Shown here piece after piece: positions 12,791 to 25,614 of a stretch of 64,000 nucleotides of DNA. Where the stretch lies: the NCBI GenBank assembly GCA_013396915.1, contig VWZL01006771.1:434001-498000 (forward strand). The letters run 5' to 3'. Positions within the stretch are counted from its first letter, which is position 1. The number at the start of each line of letters is the position of its first letter. This DNA is from Stercorarius parasiticus (lineage: Eukaryota > Chordata > Aves > Charadriiformes > Stercorariidae). A program made the position numbers and the translations under genes. The notes below the pieces were generated by a model that saw only the letters and a program-made list of their open reading frames with translations, did not search any database and was not told the DNA's origin.

Positions 12791-14990
12791 AGTTGTGCTT
12801 ACTGATCTGGTGTAATGTGTTGCCACCAAAGGGGACCTCCTCCTCCTTCAATGCAGGATGTCAGGAGCTCTTCTCACCTTTTGGTGAGCCATTTCATCTC
12901 ACCAAACTAGCAGAAATCTGCCAGTAGTCCAGAGGGGAGAAGGAATCAGAAGTGACCTTTTCAGCAGAAATGAACTGGTATATTCAAGCTACAATTTAAT
13001 GACACGGGATGAGCCAGTCTGACAGCTCATTGCCACCAAAATAGAGAAGTTCCTTCTCTTCCTCAGTCAATTCCTTGTTCTCCCTCACTGCTGTTAATAA
13101 TTTGGCTCCACTTCTGGTGTCACCTTTGAGCCAGTTCAACTCACTAACCCATCAGAAAATAAACTCCACAAGAAAACGAAAAAGACTTCTGCTGGGTTAA
13201 TGAATTCTAACTGGTTTATAGCAGAATCCAACTATACCAATGCTGGTGTCAAAGGAGTGGGACTTTGCACCTGGGAAAGGGAAGGAGGGAGGAAAAAGTG
13301 ATGAAGGGAGTAACAGGAAGGTGGTGGGAAATCACCTCTCCTTTTGGTCAGTCATCAGCTCAGCTCAGTTGCTCATGAAACCAAGCCCAAGCTGTCATCT
13401 CACACTTAATGATCATCAGATGGCCCTATACTACGGAAACAGGAGCATAAAAATCACTTATATAGGGTTCCTGATTCCTTCTCTTCTCTGCTTTTGACTT
13501 GTCTCATTTGCTTTCTAATTGTACTATATAAGATTTAAACATATCAGAAAAGTGTTCTGGAAAATAGAGTATTTTCCTCTCAATAGGATTTGTATGGGGA
13601 TTAATAAAGTATTTGTGTGCAAATCACTTATAAATGAAGAACTAAGCCTTATTACTGCAATGACACACAACCAAATTCAGGTCCATTCCAATAATCTGTT
13701 GATGGAGCCTACACCTCCATCTTGATCAGACAGACAGACAGCTGAGATGACGCTATGAAGTATATTGCAATAAACTGTTAAAAATCAACATAAGCGAATA
13801 ACTGCTTCCTCACCCTTCACATCAGTAGAATTGAATAGCTAGTTTGTAAAAGGAAGAGACAGAGACAAGGGTATAAGAAGGTGTAAGGAAAAAAAGTCTC
13901 TGTGGCAACTTTCCTATATTATGTAAGCTGTCTAATATATATTCATCAATGCCTCTTAACCCCAAATATAATTTATATCTCTATTTGTACTGTGACTGCA
14001 GTTGTCCTACAGTTTCATCAGGATTATTGCTTGCTCCAACAAGGACGTGGGGCAAACTCTAAGGAGGAGATGCCACGGCAAAACTCCTGCTGACTTCAGT
14101 AAAACCAGGATGTCATCCCAGGCGCTCGGATGCCCAAGCTTCTGTAGCTCCTCTCGGGATAAGGGAGACACACAGGTTTCTACCAGCTAAATAACTGGCC
14201 ATGAACGGGGGAGAAAGGTCATCTGGCTTTATACAAATAACACAAATTCTCAGGTCTGAAAACTGAACTTCCCCTAGTCTGGCCTAACCTTTGATATCTC
14301 TTTTAAAGGTTCTCAGTATTTTTCAGGAAGGAATGATAATGTCTATAATTATAAAAAACCCCACAGCTCCAAAGTAAAGACATGAGTGTAACATTATGAG
14401 TTACCTGCTGTTGTAGCCGGTATGTCCTACACATGGTCTGCCTCAGAGCAATGTAAAGCACAGCCATGGGCAAAATCAGACATCACCACATGTTGTGACA
14501 GCTCTCATGGTAGGCAAGAAGGATGGATTGGAGAAGACTTGCAGGTTGCGGGGTGCTTCTCTGGAGGTGGACTTTGGGGTCCGTGAAATAACAAAGACGA
14601 CTTCTTTGGTGTTTTTTATCTACTTCCTCTTCCAATTTGAATGAGCATCAGCAGCTGAAGACCAAAGCTGAGTTTGGGGGAAAAACGTTAGGTTAGTTTT
14701 TATTATGAGTAATAATATTTACAGTACAATAAAGCCTGGAGGCCAACAAGATTGGGATCCATTGTAGTAAATGAAAACCACTTGTCTCCAAGTAATTAAA
14801 TAATTAAATTATTAAATCATTTTTAGATCTTCTTAAAAAGTCCTTATTTTTATCTACACATGAAACAACCAAAACTCCTCCAGTACTGGGGTAAATGAGA
14901 AGGAAGTATCTTCTGCAGACAACTCAGTGGCTGCCCTCGGGACCTTCACCACCATCACGTGCTCCCTCATGGTAACCTGCTCATCCTCCC
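12791..14990. other. Non-coding stretch
   Basis: No gene is supported. A short CAGA tract lies at 13727-13741. Short open frames at 13240-13497 and 13902-14190 show no family resemblance and no convincing splice boundaries. Confidence 0.55.
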
Positions 14991-14999
14991 AGTCCCTTA

Positions 15000-15062
15000 G
15001 AAAAACACTTTCCTGGCCAAGCCAGTCATACTGATACAAAAAACGGGGTGTAGACCAGACCA
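15000..15062 (-). mobile_element. Half of a palindromic MITE-like DNA transposon
   Basis: On the minus strand the sequence runs GTCTACACC, then TTTTTTGTATCAGTATGACT, then GGCTTGGCCAGG, then GTGTTTTTC. This resembles one arm of a short non-autonomous hAT-like element that I recall from sauropsid genomes, whose ends read GTCTACAC and whose arm continues with TTTTGTACCAGTATAACT. The complementary second arm is not recognisable, so only half survives. It falls within a minus-strand open frame (14854-15108), which I therefore treat as non-genic. Confidence 0.4.
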
Positions 15063-15183
15063 GAGATAGGGAAACTTTGCTAAACAGGTGTGGCTCATTA
15101 TTAGACACTTCATGTTTTCTATTTTTACCTTAATCTTTTTGCTCTTCCCTCAGGGCTTGTGTAGTCTAGAAAAGATTTATTTT

Positions 15184-15220
15184 AAAACATATTAGCTCAA
15201 GCATTTGAGCTAATATATTT
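15184..15220. repeat. Perfect 12-bp stem hairpin
   Basis: ATATTAGCTCAA at 15189-15200 pairs perfectly with TTGAGCTAATAT at 15205-15216 across the 4-base loop GCAT. Beyond a single mismatch the stem continues for three A-T pairs. It lies between the half MITE at 15000 and the CpG-bearing block from 15480. Confidence 0.75.
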
Positions 15221-15479
15221 GAAATCCCTGGTTTCTGATCCTCACTCAAACCGTGGCTACTTTAATCTTCTCAGGAAGGGTGCAGGAGTCACTTTTGTCA
15301 CTGCTACATCCTTTTAAACCTTTTAGGTCCTAACGTTTCCCTTGACTCCTTCACCTAATTTGGCCACTCTTCCATCAGTTCATATACCAGCAAATACTTT
15401 GCGCTGCTTTTTCCAGGGCTTTAACAGGTGTTAATTAAAACATTTTAGTTCGTGCATTTTAAAAATACACCTTTTATCC

Positions 15480-16060
15480 TAGGGCTCAGATATAGGAACA
15501 AGTTCCTGCAAGGCAGCTGAGCCCCCGTAGCTGCACAGGCGCTGTCAGCCGGCTGCCCGAGACCTCCGCTTGCCTCCCTGGCCCTAATCTCGGCAATCTC
15601 TACACACGCATCATCCACAAGCCAACCGCCAGACTATATTTGCTAAGGAAAGCAATTATTTAAACGTTCCCCAATACATTCTCAATCCCATTTCAATTAA
15701 CAAATGTAAAACTGGCTCCAACGTTACCCACTTAGCCCCTGTATCACTTTAAAACTGCGTAGCCACAGCTTGAAGAATTAGTTATTTGCCATTAAAAGAA
15801 TAACGGCACATCTGCCACCTTGATCACTGCGTTTGTATTATTATCAACTTCTGTCTGAGTGCCAAGTAATTTAATCAAACTTGAGAGAAGAAATAACAAC
15901 GTTTCAGTTGAACAATGGCGTGGCCCTTTGAAAAGGCAGAGATTTGCTCTAGGGTACACTAAAAGGAGAGAAGGTCTATAAACAAAGGGTAACACTGTGA
16001 AAAATTTATCTGTCAAATCTAGCTGCTTTTTTTTTCTTTTCTACTTGCAAATAATTCTCC
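15480..16060. promoter_or_regulatory. Candidate conserved non-coding element with CpG cluster
   Basis: A small cluster of CpG dinucleotides at about 15520-15610 (CCCCGTAG, GGCGCTG, GCCGGC, CCCGAG, TCCGC) stands out in an otherwise CpG-poor window. It runs into a region with AACGTT, AATTATTTAAACG, a SOX-type AACAATGG at 15911-15918 and several TAAT cores. There is no long open frame and no repeat. The retained CpGs and the texture suggest a conserved enhancer-like element. This is inference: no conservation data are available. Confidence 0.3.
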
Positions 16061-18885
16061 AACAGATTGAAACTACTATAAATGTACCACCCTTCAACAG
16101 ATACACTGTGTAACACATTGCTTGTTTAGAGATTGTTGGCAGTTCATTCAGTTGAGTATTTACAGCTTCCTTTTTGTGCTCTGTGATAGGCTCACAGCAC
16201 ATTACTTTGTTTCTCTGCTCCAACTGGACAGCCCAAAGGAAAATGCAGAGTTGTCTCGGATAAAAAAATTTTAAAAAGTTAATAACAAGAAAGAAACAGA
16301 GGGAAAGAAAAGAAGGCAGCGAAGCTGAGGAAATGTTAAAATGTATGAAAACTTTCCTTGTCTTTTACAGTGTCAGGAAGATCATTGTGTCTGGTTTTGC
16401 TCCCAGATTGTTTAAACTATTGATGGAGGAAGAGAAGGCATAAGTCATATTTACTGACTGCCTGGAAAACTGTTCAGCCGATGTAAATTCTTTGCATGTG
16501 AGTGCATGTCCGTGTGCCGCGCTGTTTGCAAAGGGTGCAGTCCCTTATCCTTGGCCCTTTTGTTTGAGCAAATGCTTAAGTGCCAAGCCTTTGGCCAGAG
16601 ACATCTGGAAAGTGCTGTCTATCCTCCTTACAGCACATACAGCACACACTTCTGTAGCTAAAGTCAGTCGTTTGCCTTCTATTTGATGCTATCAGTGGAC
16701 AAGCATGGCTAAACCAGAGTGGCTTCTTTTTTTTGCCTCCTAGGCCTTCTCTGTTTCTGTAACTCTCCCTTGCCAGCCACATAATACGGAACTCGAGCTC
16801 CCAGAAAATATTACCCCAGGTTGTAGATCTGCACAAGCAGGGGATGACAATGTATCGATAACAATGGAGAGAGCACAGGCTGCTGATCATTGAAGGGTAG
16901 GCACCAACCGACAAACATCCAGGCTAGAGTCTATCTGTGCACAGAAGAACTTCCTCTGGAAGAGAATGGAAACCCCAATAGCTCTGAACAACAGAAGTAA
17001 TGATTGCAAGAAATTTCTGCCTTTGCAGGATGGTTTGGCTGCAAGTGACCCAGCAGCAATCGACTTTTGCATCCCTATTTCCACCCCCTGCTCCTTTGAT
17101 GGCGTGGGTTATTAGGGTGGGATATGCTTTATGGGGGTAACAACACCAAATCCCAATGTAAAAATGCTTTCAGATAATCTGAAGAGAGCAATATGAAGGT
17201 TAGAGTTTATATGACTGTTTACAAGAATGTTGTTATTACCGTGCTATAAAACAGAAAGGAATGTGACCAGACTAGTACAGAACATCAAAAGAATTGTAGA
17301 GTCATTTTAATAAGTTACTAGAAACTAAGTCAGGTTCTGCTGTTTTGAGGCTATATGGTTCTATTCTGTGCAATGGATTTAAGTCACTTAGCAACCTTTG
17401 TACAAGTTGTAGCATGTTAGGGCATGCTCCCAGCTGGTGTTTAATGCTCCCAGCATCCCCAGGCGGACACGCTGTCCTATCCGTATTTTACAATGTAGGA
17501 AAAGACAATCAGAGCCAAGACATCTACTTCTCTGCTGCCTCTGACCTTGTGTGGACAGGGACATCTAAGTAGGAAAAATGAAAAGTGGGGTTTATGGGTG
17601 CCTGTTCAGACCAACAGCTTTTCAAATTCATTGCATACATGGGAAAATAGCGGCACAATCAAGCCAGGAAAATCAAGACCATGTGGATTTTGTACAGATC
17701 ACAGGGAATGGGAGGCTTAAGCAGGCATAGTGGGAAGTTATGAAAACACCCATGTTACCATATATAACCTATATTTAGCAAGAACCCTAAAGAAATTTTC
17801 AAAGTTAATACGAGTTAATCTAACAGTTATTTTTTCCTTAGAAAAATCTCTGTCATGTTTGCAGCATGTTATTTGCCAGTATTTTCTGAATCCTTTTGTT
17901 TGCGAGGAGTAATTCTTTTTTATGATACAGAAATGTCACCTACATACCAGGCAGACAATGTACCTCAGAAGCTCCAGAGATCTTCCATTTAACCTAAAAT
18001 ATCCATGATGACATTTAAATCAAAATGCACCATTCAGTACTACTCTGGGTTCTTAAGGTGATCCTATAACCACATTTTCAGAGTAGTCTTGAACCAGACC
18101 CTGAGACGGGCTGTAGAGTTTTTTTAAGTAAAAATCTTGATGTATATATGAATGAACTAAAGGATACTGAAATGTGATGTCAATGAGATAATTGCACTTG
18201 GCATTAAATAGAATGTTTTGTTTCACTGAAGATAATGCTCTGTTACATTAATGACATTTCTGTGAGTCTAAGATTACAAAATGACTCTTTGGACATTTAA
18301 GACTGGTCTATTCTTTAGTAGTTATTATGTAGGTTTTAACTTCCAGGCAGCATCCAGACTTGTATCAATCATGTGCTGTTAAATTATCAGGAGGTTGTAG
18401 TACCTGTGTGGATGTTGTAGTTGACGGGCTTCAGAAGGAGGTTACTACCTTCCCTGGGATACAGAACTTTTCAAGCCTGTGAGGGGTCTCCTCTGGAAGC
18501 TGGAGAAGGATTGGTGTGATTTGTCAAGTATGTGCATGAGCTATCATAAACTCACCCGCTGGATCTTCTATAGGGGGCATGGAAAGATCCTACTCCAAAG
18601 GAACCTGAGAGCTTACAAACACAAGCTACCAACTCCTTCCACTAGTCTGTCAGGCCCCGAAGAAAATTTGTGGCAATTCAACTTGTCCAGGTTGCTCCAC
18701 TGTAAGTAAAAAATCGTTAAAGAAGGAAACTAGCAGTGAAAGAGGAGGTGGTTGCATTACCAGTGCAGGCTTTTGCCACCTACGTCTGTCAACATTTTAA
18801 TTCCCCAGTAAAATACCAAGAGAGTCACATTCCCTCCTTTAGTCATTTTTAACAGGAAACAATGAGTGCTAGACATTTAAAAATA
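16061..18885. other. Non-coding stretch
   Basis: No gene is supported. The 112-codon minus-strand open frame at 16576-16914 overlaps an unrelated plus-strand frame and has no recognisable domain. One weak MIR-like fragment (17476-17545) is listed separately. Confidence 0.55.
17476..17545 (-). mobile_element. Weak MIR-like fragment, reverse orientation
   Basis: TATCCGTATTTTACAATGTA, then GGAAAAGACAATCAGAGCCA, then AGACATCT resembles the reverse-complement MIR order (TATTATCCCCATTTTACAGA, GGAAACTGAGGCACAGAGAG). Divergence is high and the fragment is short, so a chance match cannot be excluded. Confidence 0.35.
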
Positions 18886-19010
18886 GGCCATATTTGTGAA
18901 TGTGCTTTTCCTCCACCCCTTACTTCTTGCTGAGATAGGCCCTTACCCACCCTTCCCTTTGAAGGCAGCTGGCTATGTTATTGCTCAGATAAGCACACAT
19001 CTGCACTCCT
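18886..19010. repeat. Degenerate sauropsid palindromic repeat (tentative)
   Basis: CCTTACTTCTTGCTGAGATA, then CCCTTACCCACCC, then CCCTTTGAAGGCAG, then GCTCAGATAAGC recalls a common bird/reptile repeat whose arms contain CCTTACTC and AGTAAG motifs flanking a central CCATTGAAGTCAATGG-like core. The copy is heavily decayed, and I assign it only by overall order of motifs. Confidence 0.3.
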
Positions 19011-22000
19011 GAGGTTCTCCAACAGGTCAGTAGAGAAAATACCAGTTAAGGTGTCTCTAAAACAAAATACGGAAAATTAAAAACATCCCTAGTGCTACCT
19101 TAAGCCTTCTATTCTGTATTGTGTCACCAGCTAGTATCTAGTTGCTAATGTTGCAGACCTCTGTTGGGTGGGATGGGCCATGACGGGGAGCAGGGGTACC
19201 CAGAGAGATCACAGGACTGGAGACTTGCTGGCACTGAAACATCTCGCTACAGTTCTCGTTTATAATACTGTTAGGTCTCTTGAGATTTCAAGTTATGACC
19301 CACATTTGGTGGAGATGATCACTGTTTTTTCATTTAAAAGCATCTGAACCATTCAGAAGTCTCTAGTGAAGTGTCTGGGGTAGACTGTCCATGAACATCT
19401 CAAGGATACATAATAAATACAGCACATCAGCTCTTTAAGCAGTTTATCAAATAGATACAAGCTTGTGTGTGGTGTGCTGTGGAATCTACGTGTCATGTTA
19501 TTATATACTGGAGTTATTACAGCTAATTCAATCTGACATTGTCATAGACAAATATTTATGTTATTAATAGTCATATTTAGGACCATGGCATTTTCACAAA
19601 TGCCACACAGACATTTCAAATTTCCAGTCTCCTACTTTTAAATAAGTATGTATTTGATCAGTGCCCGCTTTTGGTGTTCTTTTTATTCACACACCAAATA
19701 TAACTAAAATGAAAATTTTCCTTGCAGTCCCTTGCTTATATGCCTCTGTTCTTCATCCCAAAAATCAACTCAAACTGATATCCAGTTCTCTTTTATTATG
19801 TTTTCCAACAGTACACAAGAAATAAATGGTTCTGACTGTGAAAATCTGTCCTGGGAAGCTGCTGGAAATGCAATTCTCCCTGACATTTACAGCTGCCACC
19901 ACTGGGAAGAGTTCCCGCACTAATTTTGACCTTCTGAAGTCCAGAAGCAAAAATCTCACCTCTCTGTCAGCTTGATATTCTACCATCCAGGTGTTACAGT
20001 ACAGTTTACTGCTGTACAGTCCTAACCCTGCCTTGTTGTATGAGAAATATCAACTGCTGGGTTTAAAAATATCATCATTTAAATAAATAAATTCTGTACT
20101 TGTCAAGTATATAATTGAAAAAATATATTAAGGTTCATACATACATCCATAAAAGCAAGGATTTAAGTAGTTTTAGCAAATGTGGCATGCCTTAGTGTAT
20201 ATATGAGTCTATACAGGATGGTCTCGACACAAACTGTCACCTTATTCCAGATCCAAGACCCAGTATCAAGGAAAATGTTCTTAGACCTGTCAAATCTCAG
20301 GCGCTGATCATCCAGCTCACCAGATGGGCTCATGCCTTGAGGTCCTCCACAGCTAGGTCTGGATTTAATACTGCCTTATGCTATTGTATAGTTTTTCCTC
20401 CTGCTCTTTGATGTCCTGGTTTGTGGTCCAGTATCCAAAGGTATAGGGAGCAAAGTGGTGGTGATGTTCCATGGAGAGCAGGGCAGAGGTGGCTGAAGGG
20501 CTCCATGCTGTATCGACTGGTGGGTCTGCTGTCCCATCACACAACCTTATATAAAACTTGTCATATGATTTGAAGAAAGCCACCTAGGAATGGGGATAAC
20601 AAACTAGGACAGAAGAAATGTTGCCAGATCAACCTGCTGGATGCAACATAAGTGGACACAAGCGGTTGAGGAAGAGGCTGTGCTGTGACAGGGACTAATG
20701 AGCTGCCCCTGGACCAAGCAGGATTTTCAGAGTTGCATTGCCTTCTCTTCACTACTTTTGACCAAGGAAGGCAGGCAAACTATGCATGGGCCTCTGGCTC
20801 AAGGCAGAGATCCACATTAAGCTCACCAAAGACACGTCTTCAAGCAGGATCCATGATTTCAGATGTCCAGAAATCAGCCTTGCTGTAATGTGTAGAGACA
20901 GCAGACCAGCAGTTATTCTGGGTGGGATGTGGGATGTCATGGCAGTCACATAAAGTGTTAGCATGAAGCTTCAGAGACAACTGCAAGTCCATAAAGGGCA
21001 AATTTCAAACCTTACAAACTCTCTGGGATGAAGATCCTAATGCCTGAGTCCTGGAGTTTACCATTAACAAGTGGATTAAATGTTTCCTGAGAAATTTGCT
21101 TTGGTATATATGACTTAAATTCCTAGTGTCCTTAGGTTGCAACATCAAATCTTAAACATTATTTAATTTGAAAGTATTACACCTGGTCTGTTCCCCAGCT
21201 AGCTGTGAGCAATATCCAACAGAGTATCTAGACAGAATCTGTTTTTTACAGCTGACAAATGTCCAGGATCCACCTCTGTACCTGGAAGAAGAGCTCAGCA
21301 TGCTCGTTATGCAAGGAGCCATACAACTGACGCTTCAGGTCACACAGACTTATGCTGCATCTCGCGTTTGAACACAAGTCCCAAAGAGCTAGTCTTGGCC
21401 TGTTCCATGCATGAGTCTTGGGAGGGGTGGGAGAAAATGATGCCTGGAGCCCAAAAGGAGAGAGGAGTGGGACCCTTGGGCGATGCAGGAGGCAGCTGGA
21501 ATTCCAAGACCTGCTGGCCTGCGATACACAACAAAAACCCAAACCAGCTCCAGGTCGCTGGAAGCTGCACAGATTGGCAAAGGGCCTCTCCATCCCTGAA
21601 ACCAGCTCTTCTTCTGGGTCTCTGGGGTTTGCAGCAGAGGTTCCAGGTGTATAAAGAAATCTCAGGGAAAGTGGCTTTCCCTTCTTTTTTTTATTTACTA
21701 CAGACATTTTGCACAGCTCTGCGTGAAACCACCTGCCCCACACAACCACAAATATTGGAGCAGCAGAGTAATTTTTCTACCACCCACATAAGATAAGGAA
21801 TCAGGAGACACAAAGCCTCATTATATCCAAACAAAAAACTTACAAGCAAAAACATAAGTGTTAAGAGGAAGCTGAAAAAGTAGCTGAAGAAATTAGCTAT
21901 TGTGCAATCAAATACAAATTGAATTCCAGGGTATATTTTGTTATTTAACACATCTGCTAAGTGAAATCCATGTTCAAGTTATATTTTGAAACTCATAAAA

Positions 22001-24225
22001 TCACCACCACCATCATAACAATAATCTCAGCTAGATTTTGCCATAGCTACTTTAAAACAGCTTCACAGCCTTCGGTGTATTAGCCCAAGTTTGCAATCAG
22101 CATGAAGAGAGCAGAATTGGCCCTTCTTTTAACTTCCTGCATACCAGAAGATGCGAATTTGGACTGGAGCTGAGCTAGATGACAGCTTTTTTAACCCAGA
22201 TAAGCATGTGCCTCATCTCAAGAGCAAGCCTGAAGACAAGTCAGCTCAACCCCATCAGCTTTCCCATTGCAGGTTTCCTCTTGGTCCTGAGAGGATAGAA
22301 AGAGATTTGCAAAATGAGAGGTGGGGGTGGCTTTACCCACTTTTCAAGTATAAATGAGTTTTGGCTTTGTTTCCACAGCAGTCTGCCTTGAAAGCGAGTC
22401 TCAGGGATGGATGTCCCAGTATGAAGGTGGAGACACCAGAGATTTCCACAACCTGCGGAGCTGCAAGCCATACTGCTTCCTTGGAGGTTTTGCAACCTTA
22501 TTCTTAAAGTAGACAATAAATTAAGTACCGCGCAAACAAGGGGACAGCATACAGTGCTCGTACCTTGGTTGACAACTAGTACCTTCAGACTGGCATTCAC
22601 ATTAAGGCCAGATGCTATGGGACCACTTCTCCATGGCCCAGGGAAGGAGGTTTCTGGGAGAAGAGGGCTGGGAAGGGTTGAGTGTGGCAGCCTTTTGACA
22701 GTTCACACTTTTCCTGTACTTGTCCTGTAACCATCAAAACCTCTGAAATCGCTCTGAAATACTTTTTGACTTGGGGTAGTCAGAAGGTCAAGCAACTATT
22801 TCCCTAGCTGCAAAACTTTTCCAAAATATCCCAATGCCCAGAGCCTCTTTCTTGTGGAGAATAAACGTGTACCTGGATGCCTATTCATTGCCTAGACCCC
22901 AGTGTCATAGCTCAAGTATGTTGACAATCAAGTCTCTTGCTCATCAAGAACGAAACTTGATCCAACCTTCAAATCAAAAACACATCTCTTTTTCATTTAC
23001 TTTTATGCAGAATCATAGAAAACAAGCCTAGCCATGACTTTTAAAACTATCTAATGCACACACCTCACCTGCTTTCCGAGGTAAAGCTAGAATCAAATAC
23101 ACCTAGCTCACTCCTGACAGCAGCAGCAGCCGGTAAAGCCAGCAGTGTGCTCTGAAAAGCATGCCCCAGAGAAACACAAGTTGTTACTCTTGCCCTTTTT
23201 AATTTGTAGTTCACTCCCCTGTTGTTGTAAATTATGACCTTAAAGGGCTGAATCATGCAAAACGTCATCTTAAGGCACCATTTATGTTGAGCATGACCTC
23301 CGTAACAGTTTGATAAGGAAGCACCACAGTACCATTCCCAGGATTAATAATGTGCGATGCTGAAATACAGAGGCCATTAAAGAGGGACTTCAGTTCAGGA
23401 GCTCTTGCCTCCAAATAATCCTCCCCAGGGACTCCTGAAAGTCAACAGAGAGCTCTGCATCACGCTGTGGGCTTGGGCCCATGATGAAAGGTGCTCTGAA
23501 AGAGTCAACTGCAAGGTCAATGTGCTTTACACCCGCATGTTGAAAAATAAGTAAGCATCAGTGTCCAATTTAGTTGTCATCACAGAGTGGGACTCCAAGG
23601 CAAAGGAATGCTATAAGCTTGTAAGGACCACGCTTCTCTCCTTCCCTTTGATGTGAGCCAATATAATGGAGATTCTGCCAAGGTGTGACTAATTCCTTGT
23701 TACTATATTGCATAATTTTCATATACTTTTGAAAAAAAAGAAGGCCTTTAAGAATTGGAGGGAAAGAGAAACTCACCCCTGACACATTCCACAGAACACA
23801 ACCAGCAGTACAAAGCAGGTTTTATTAACAGACGGTGAAAGCTCAATTTAAAAAGTACTGTGGGCATTAAAGGAGATTGTTTTATGTCTTTGACATGAAT
23901 ACTCAGGCTAGATGAACTATCAGGAGTTTGGTTTAAGTGAGATTAATGCTTAGTACTTGGAATCCATCCAAACTGATTAAATCTGATTGAGTAAGAGAGC
24001 ACAACTTTCTATATCAGTTTCAAAGTGATATGATTAGGCTGTATATGTACTATCTGAAAATGTAAATATAAACAGAAGGGAAGGGAAAAATACCCTTCCC
24101 AAGTTTTAAATGCAAAAAAATAATAATGAACCAACTGTATAAAACACTTAAAATTTAGTTGATTATTAGAAGAGTCAGATAAGAAAAAGGGTATTAATGA
24201 CATATAGAATGTGTTGCAGGAATAA
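19011..24225. other. Non-coding stretch containing the longest open frames
   Basis: The longest open frame in the window (21246-21749, minus, 167 codons) lies here. It overlaps a 142-codon plus-strand frame (21368-21796) and other shorter frames. Neither shows a domain, signal, or splice-bounded structure, and the local GC is slightly raised, which favours chance open frames. I call no gene. A CAGCAGCAGCAG tract is at about 23119-23130. Confidence 0.5.
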
Positions 24226-24303
24226 CAGGCCTGTATTCTGCCCTGCCGAGCGACTCATTCATCTCCTTTGAAGTCAGCTGAAGGGTATAAGTTTGGGTGA
24301 GGA
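24226..24303. repeat. Degenerate sauropsid palindromic repeat
   Basis: CAGGCCTGTATTCTGCCCT, then CTCCTTTGAAGTCAGCTGAA, then GGGTATAA, then TGGGTGAGG follows the order of a widespread bird/turtle/crocodile repeat (GGCCAGATTCTGCCCT ... CCATTGAAGTCAATGG ... GTAACTGAGGG). This is among the better copies of that family here. The family assignment is from memory. Confidence 0.45.
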
Positions 24304-24819
24304 GAACTTGACTCCAGATCATTTCGTCAAGAAAGGTGAAGAAAACGGCACTTTCAGGCTGTTCATAGGCATGGCACAGATTTGCAGCCAGTAGTCTTAA
24401 CTAGGAACAGTTTGTAATTATTTAAAAGTACACTTTTTGCCATAAAGAACTTACTAATTTTATGTATATTTATACATATATTCAACAGTTTTGCCATGCA
24501 TACCTTTACATACCACCTAGAGAGAGACTCACCTGCAAATTCAGGTACCTGTATGTTGGTGCCTACCTGTAAACTTCGGTTCTCAGCTTAGTCAATGGAG
24601 ATCTGATCAGTGCAGGCAACAAAGCCTACAGACCCCCCTCAGCTATGCACTTCTGGGTGCTAGTTGGTCAGCCAAATTCACATGTTAACACCTCCATCTA
24701 ATTGCCTACGTGTATAATTTAGACAATCTCTTGGCCCTCCTTTTTCATGCTGTAGGTAAGGGGGCTTGGAAACATTACAGGAAAATGTCTTTGAACGTGG
24801 CATTGAGAAAGAGCACTGC
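24304..24819. other. Non-coding stretch upstream of a CR1 fragment
   Basis: No gene is supported. An 8-bp AT palindrome (TATGTATA/TATACATA) lies at 24461-24478. From 24520 to 24690 the sequence has pieces such as TAGTCAATGGAG that may be a further decayed palindromic repeat. Confidence 0.5.
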
Positions 24820-25000
24820 TGAAATGTTGAATCCACTTCTACAGTCCGCACTGAGACAACTGGAGAAGGTTCAGAGCAGGCCTATAAAAATAATTAAAGG
24901 GATCAGAAATCTGACTTACACAAAAAGACTTAGGAAGCCCAAAGGGTTTCACTTGGCAAAGCAAAAGTTAAGAGATGAATCAGGGTCTATAAACCTATAG
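24820..25000 (+). mobile_element. CR1/L3 LINE ORF2 C-terminal fragment
   Basis: In one plus-strand frame the translation contains LEKVQSRPIKIIKGIRNLTY, then TKRLRKP, then HLAKQKLRDE. This matches the conserved C-terminal block of CR1-family ORF2 (LERVQRRATKMIKG, L-YEERL, L-L-RRRLRGD), which follows the reverse-transcriptase domain. The frame is open to a stop at 24998-25000. It begins at a chance methionine and is not a gene. The copy is 5' truncated and old. Confidence 0.7.
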
Positions 25001-25573
25001 CCTTTAGGAGGAGAAGACGGTTTCAGGAGACAATAGCATAACATGAATACGTGCCAATGTCTAATATAAAAAGCAAAGTAATTCCAAGTCTGGCCTTACT
25101 ATCTAGGTCTTAAGTTTACGAAGTTGGTAAGAAGCAGTTCTGAAGTTAGCACAGAGAGGAGCTCTACCCTAGTGACCGTGTCTAGAAGCAACCTATGTGA
25201 CTGAGTAGCAGTCTGGTGGCCAGAATCTCTGGGGCTGCTTAGACAAGAGGGACTTCTGCCTTCCTCCTGAGATGTTGCACCTGCCCCCAAACTGATGGCT
25301 GCACATCGCTAAGACACAAGGGGCAAATGCTACAGCCAGACAATGCCCCTAGCATCATCACCAGCAGAGTTAACACACTGTCCTTTCTTGCCCTTAGACC
25401 TTCGCTGATTTCCATTTTACTCCCTGTGGAAAAAGATGTTCTCCCTTTTAAGCATATGTGTGGATACCATTCACAGTCCTGCCCTTACCGCTGGAATGAA
25501 CAGAAAGTCGCAACTGGCTTACTGAAGTTTTACAAACTACCACCAATCAGCTGACATGTGATAACTGTACAAG
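25001..25573. other. Non-coding stretch
   Basis: The first ~70 bases may continue the CR1 fragment's 3' end, but identity is too low to place. No gene is supported; the short open frames lack any family signal. Confidence 0.5.
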
Positions 25574-25614
25574 TTATATGTATGTTATATATGTATATAT
25601 ATACATATATATGT
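25574..25614. repeat. AT-rich microsatellite (TATA/TATG)
   Basis: An alternating TA/TATG tract, TATATGTATG followed by TATATATACATATATATG, which is largely self-complementary and could extrude as a hairpin. It probably varies in length between individuals. Confidence 0.9.

Noticed and set aside
21246..21796. Longest open frames in the window (167 codons minus, 142 codons plus)
   Set aside because: They overlap on opposite strands in slightly GC-raised DNA, have no recognisable domain, and are not bounded by convincing splice sites or a promoter.
22999..23030. AGAATCATAGAA as the terminal repeat of a bird CR1 element
   Set aside because: Only one near-unit is present, and the adjoining sequence does not follow a CR1 3' end.
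24710..25000. 96-codon frame as a host gene
   Set aside because: Its C-terminal half is the CR1/L3 ORF2 C-terminal block; the start codon is a chance methionine.
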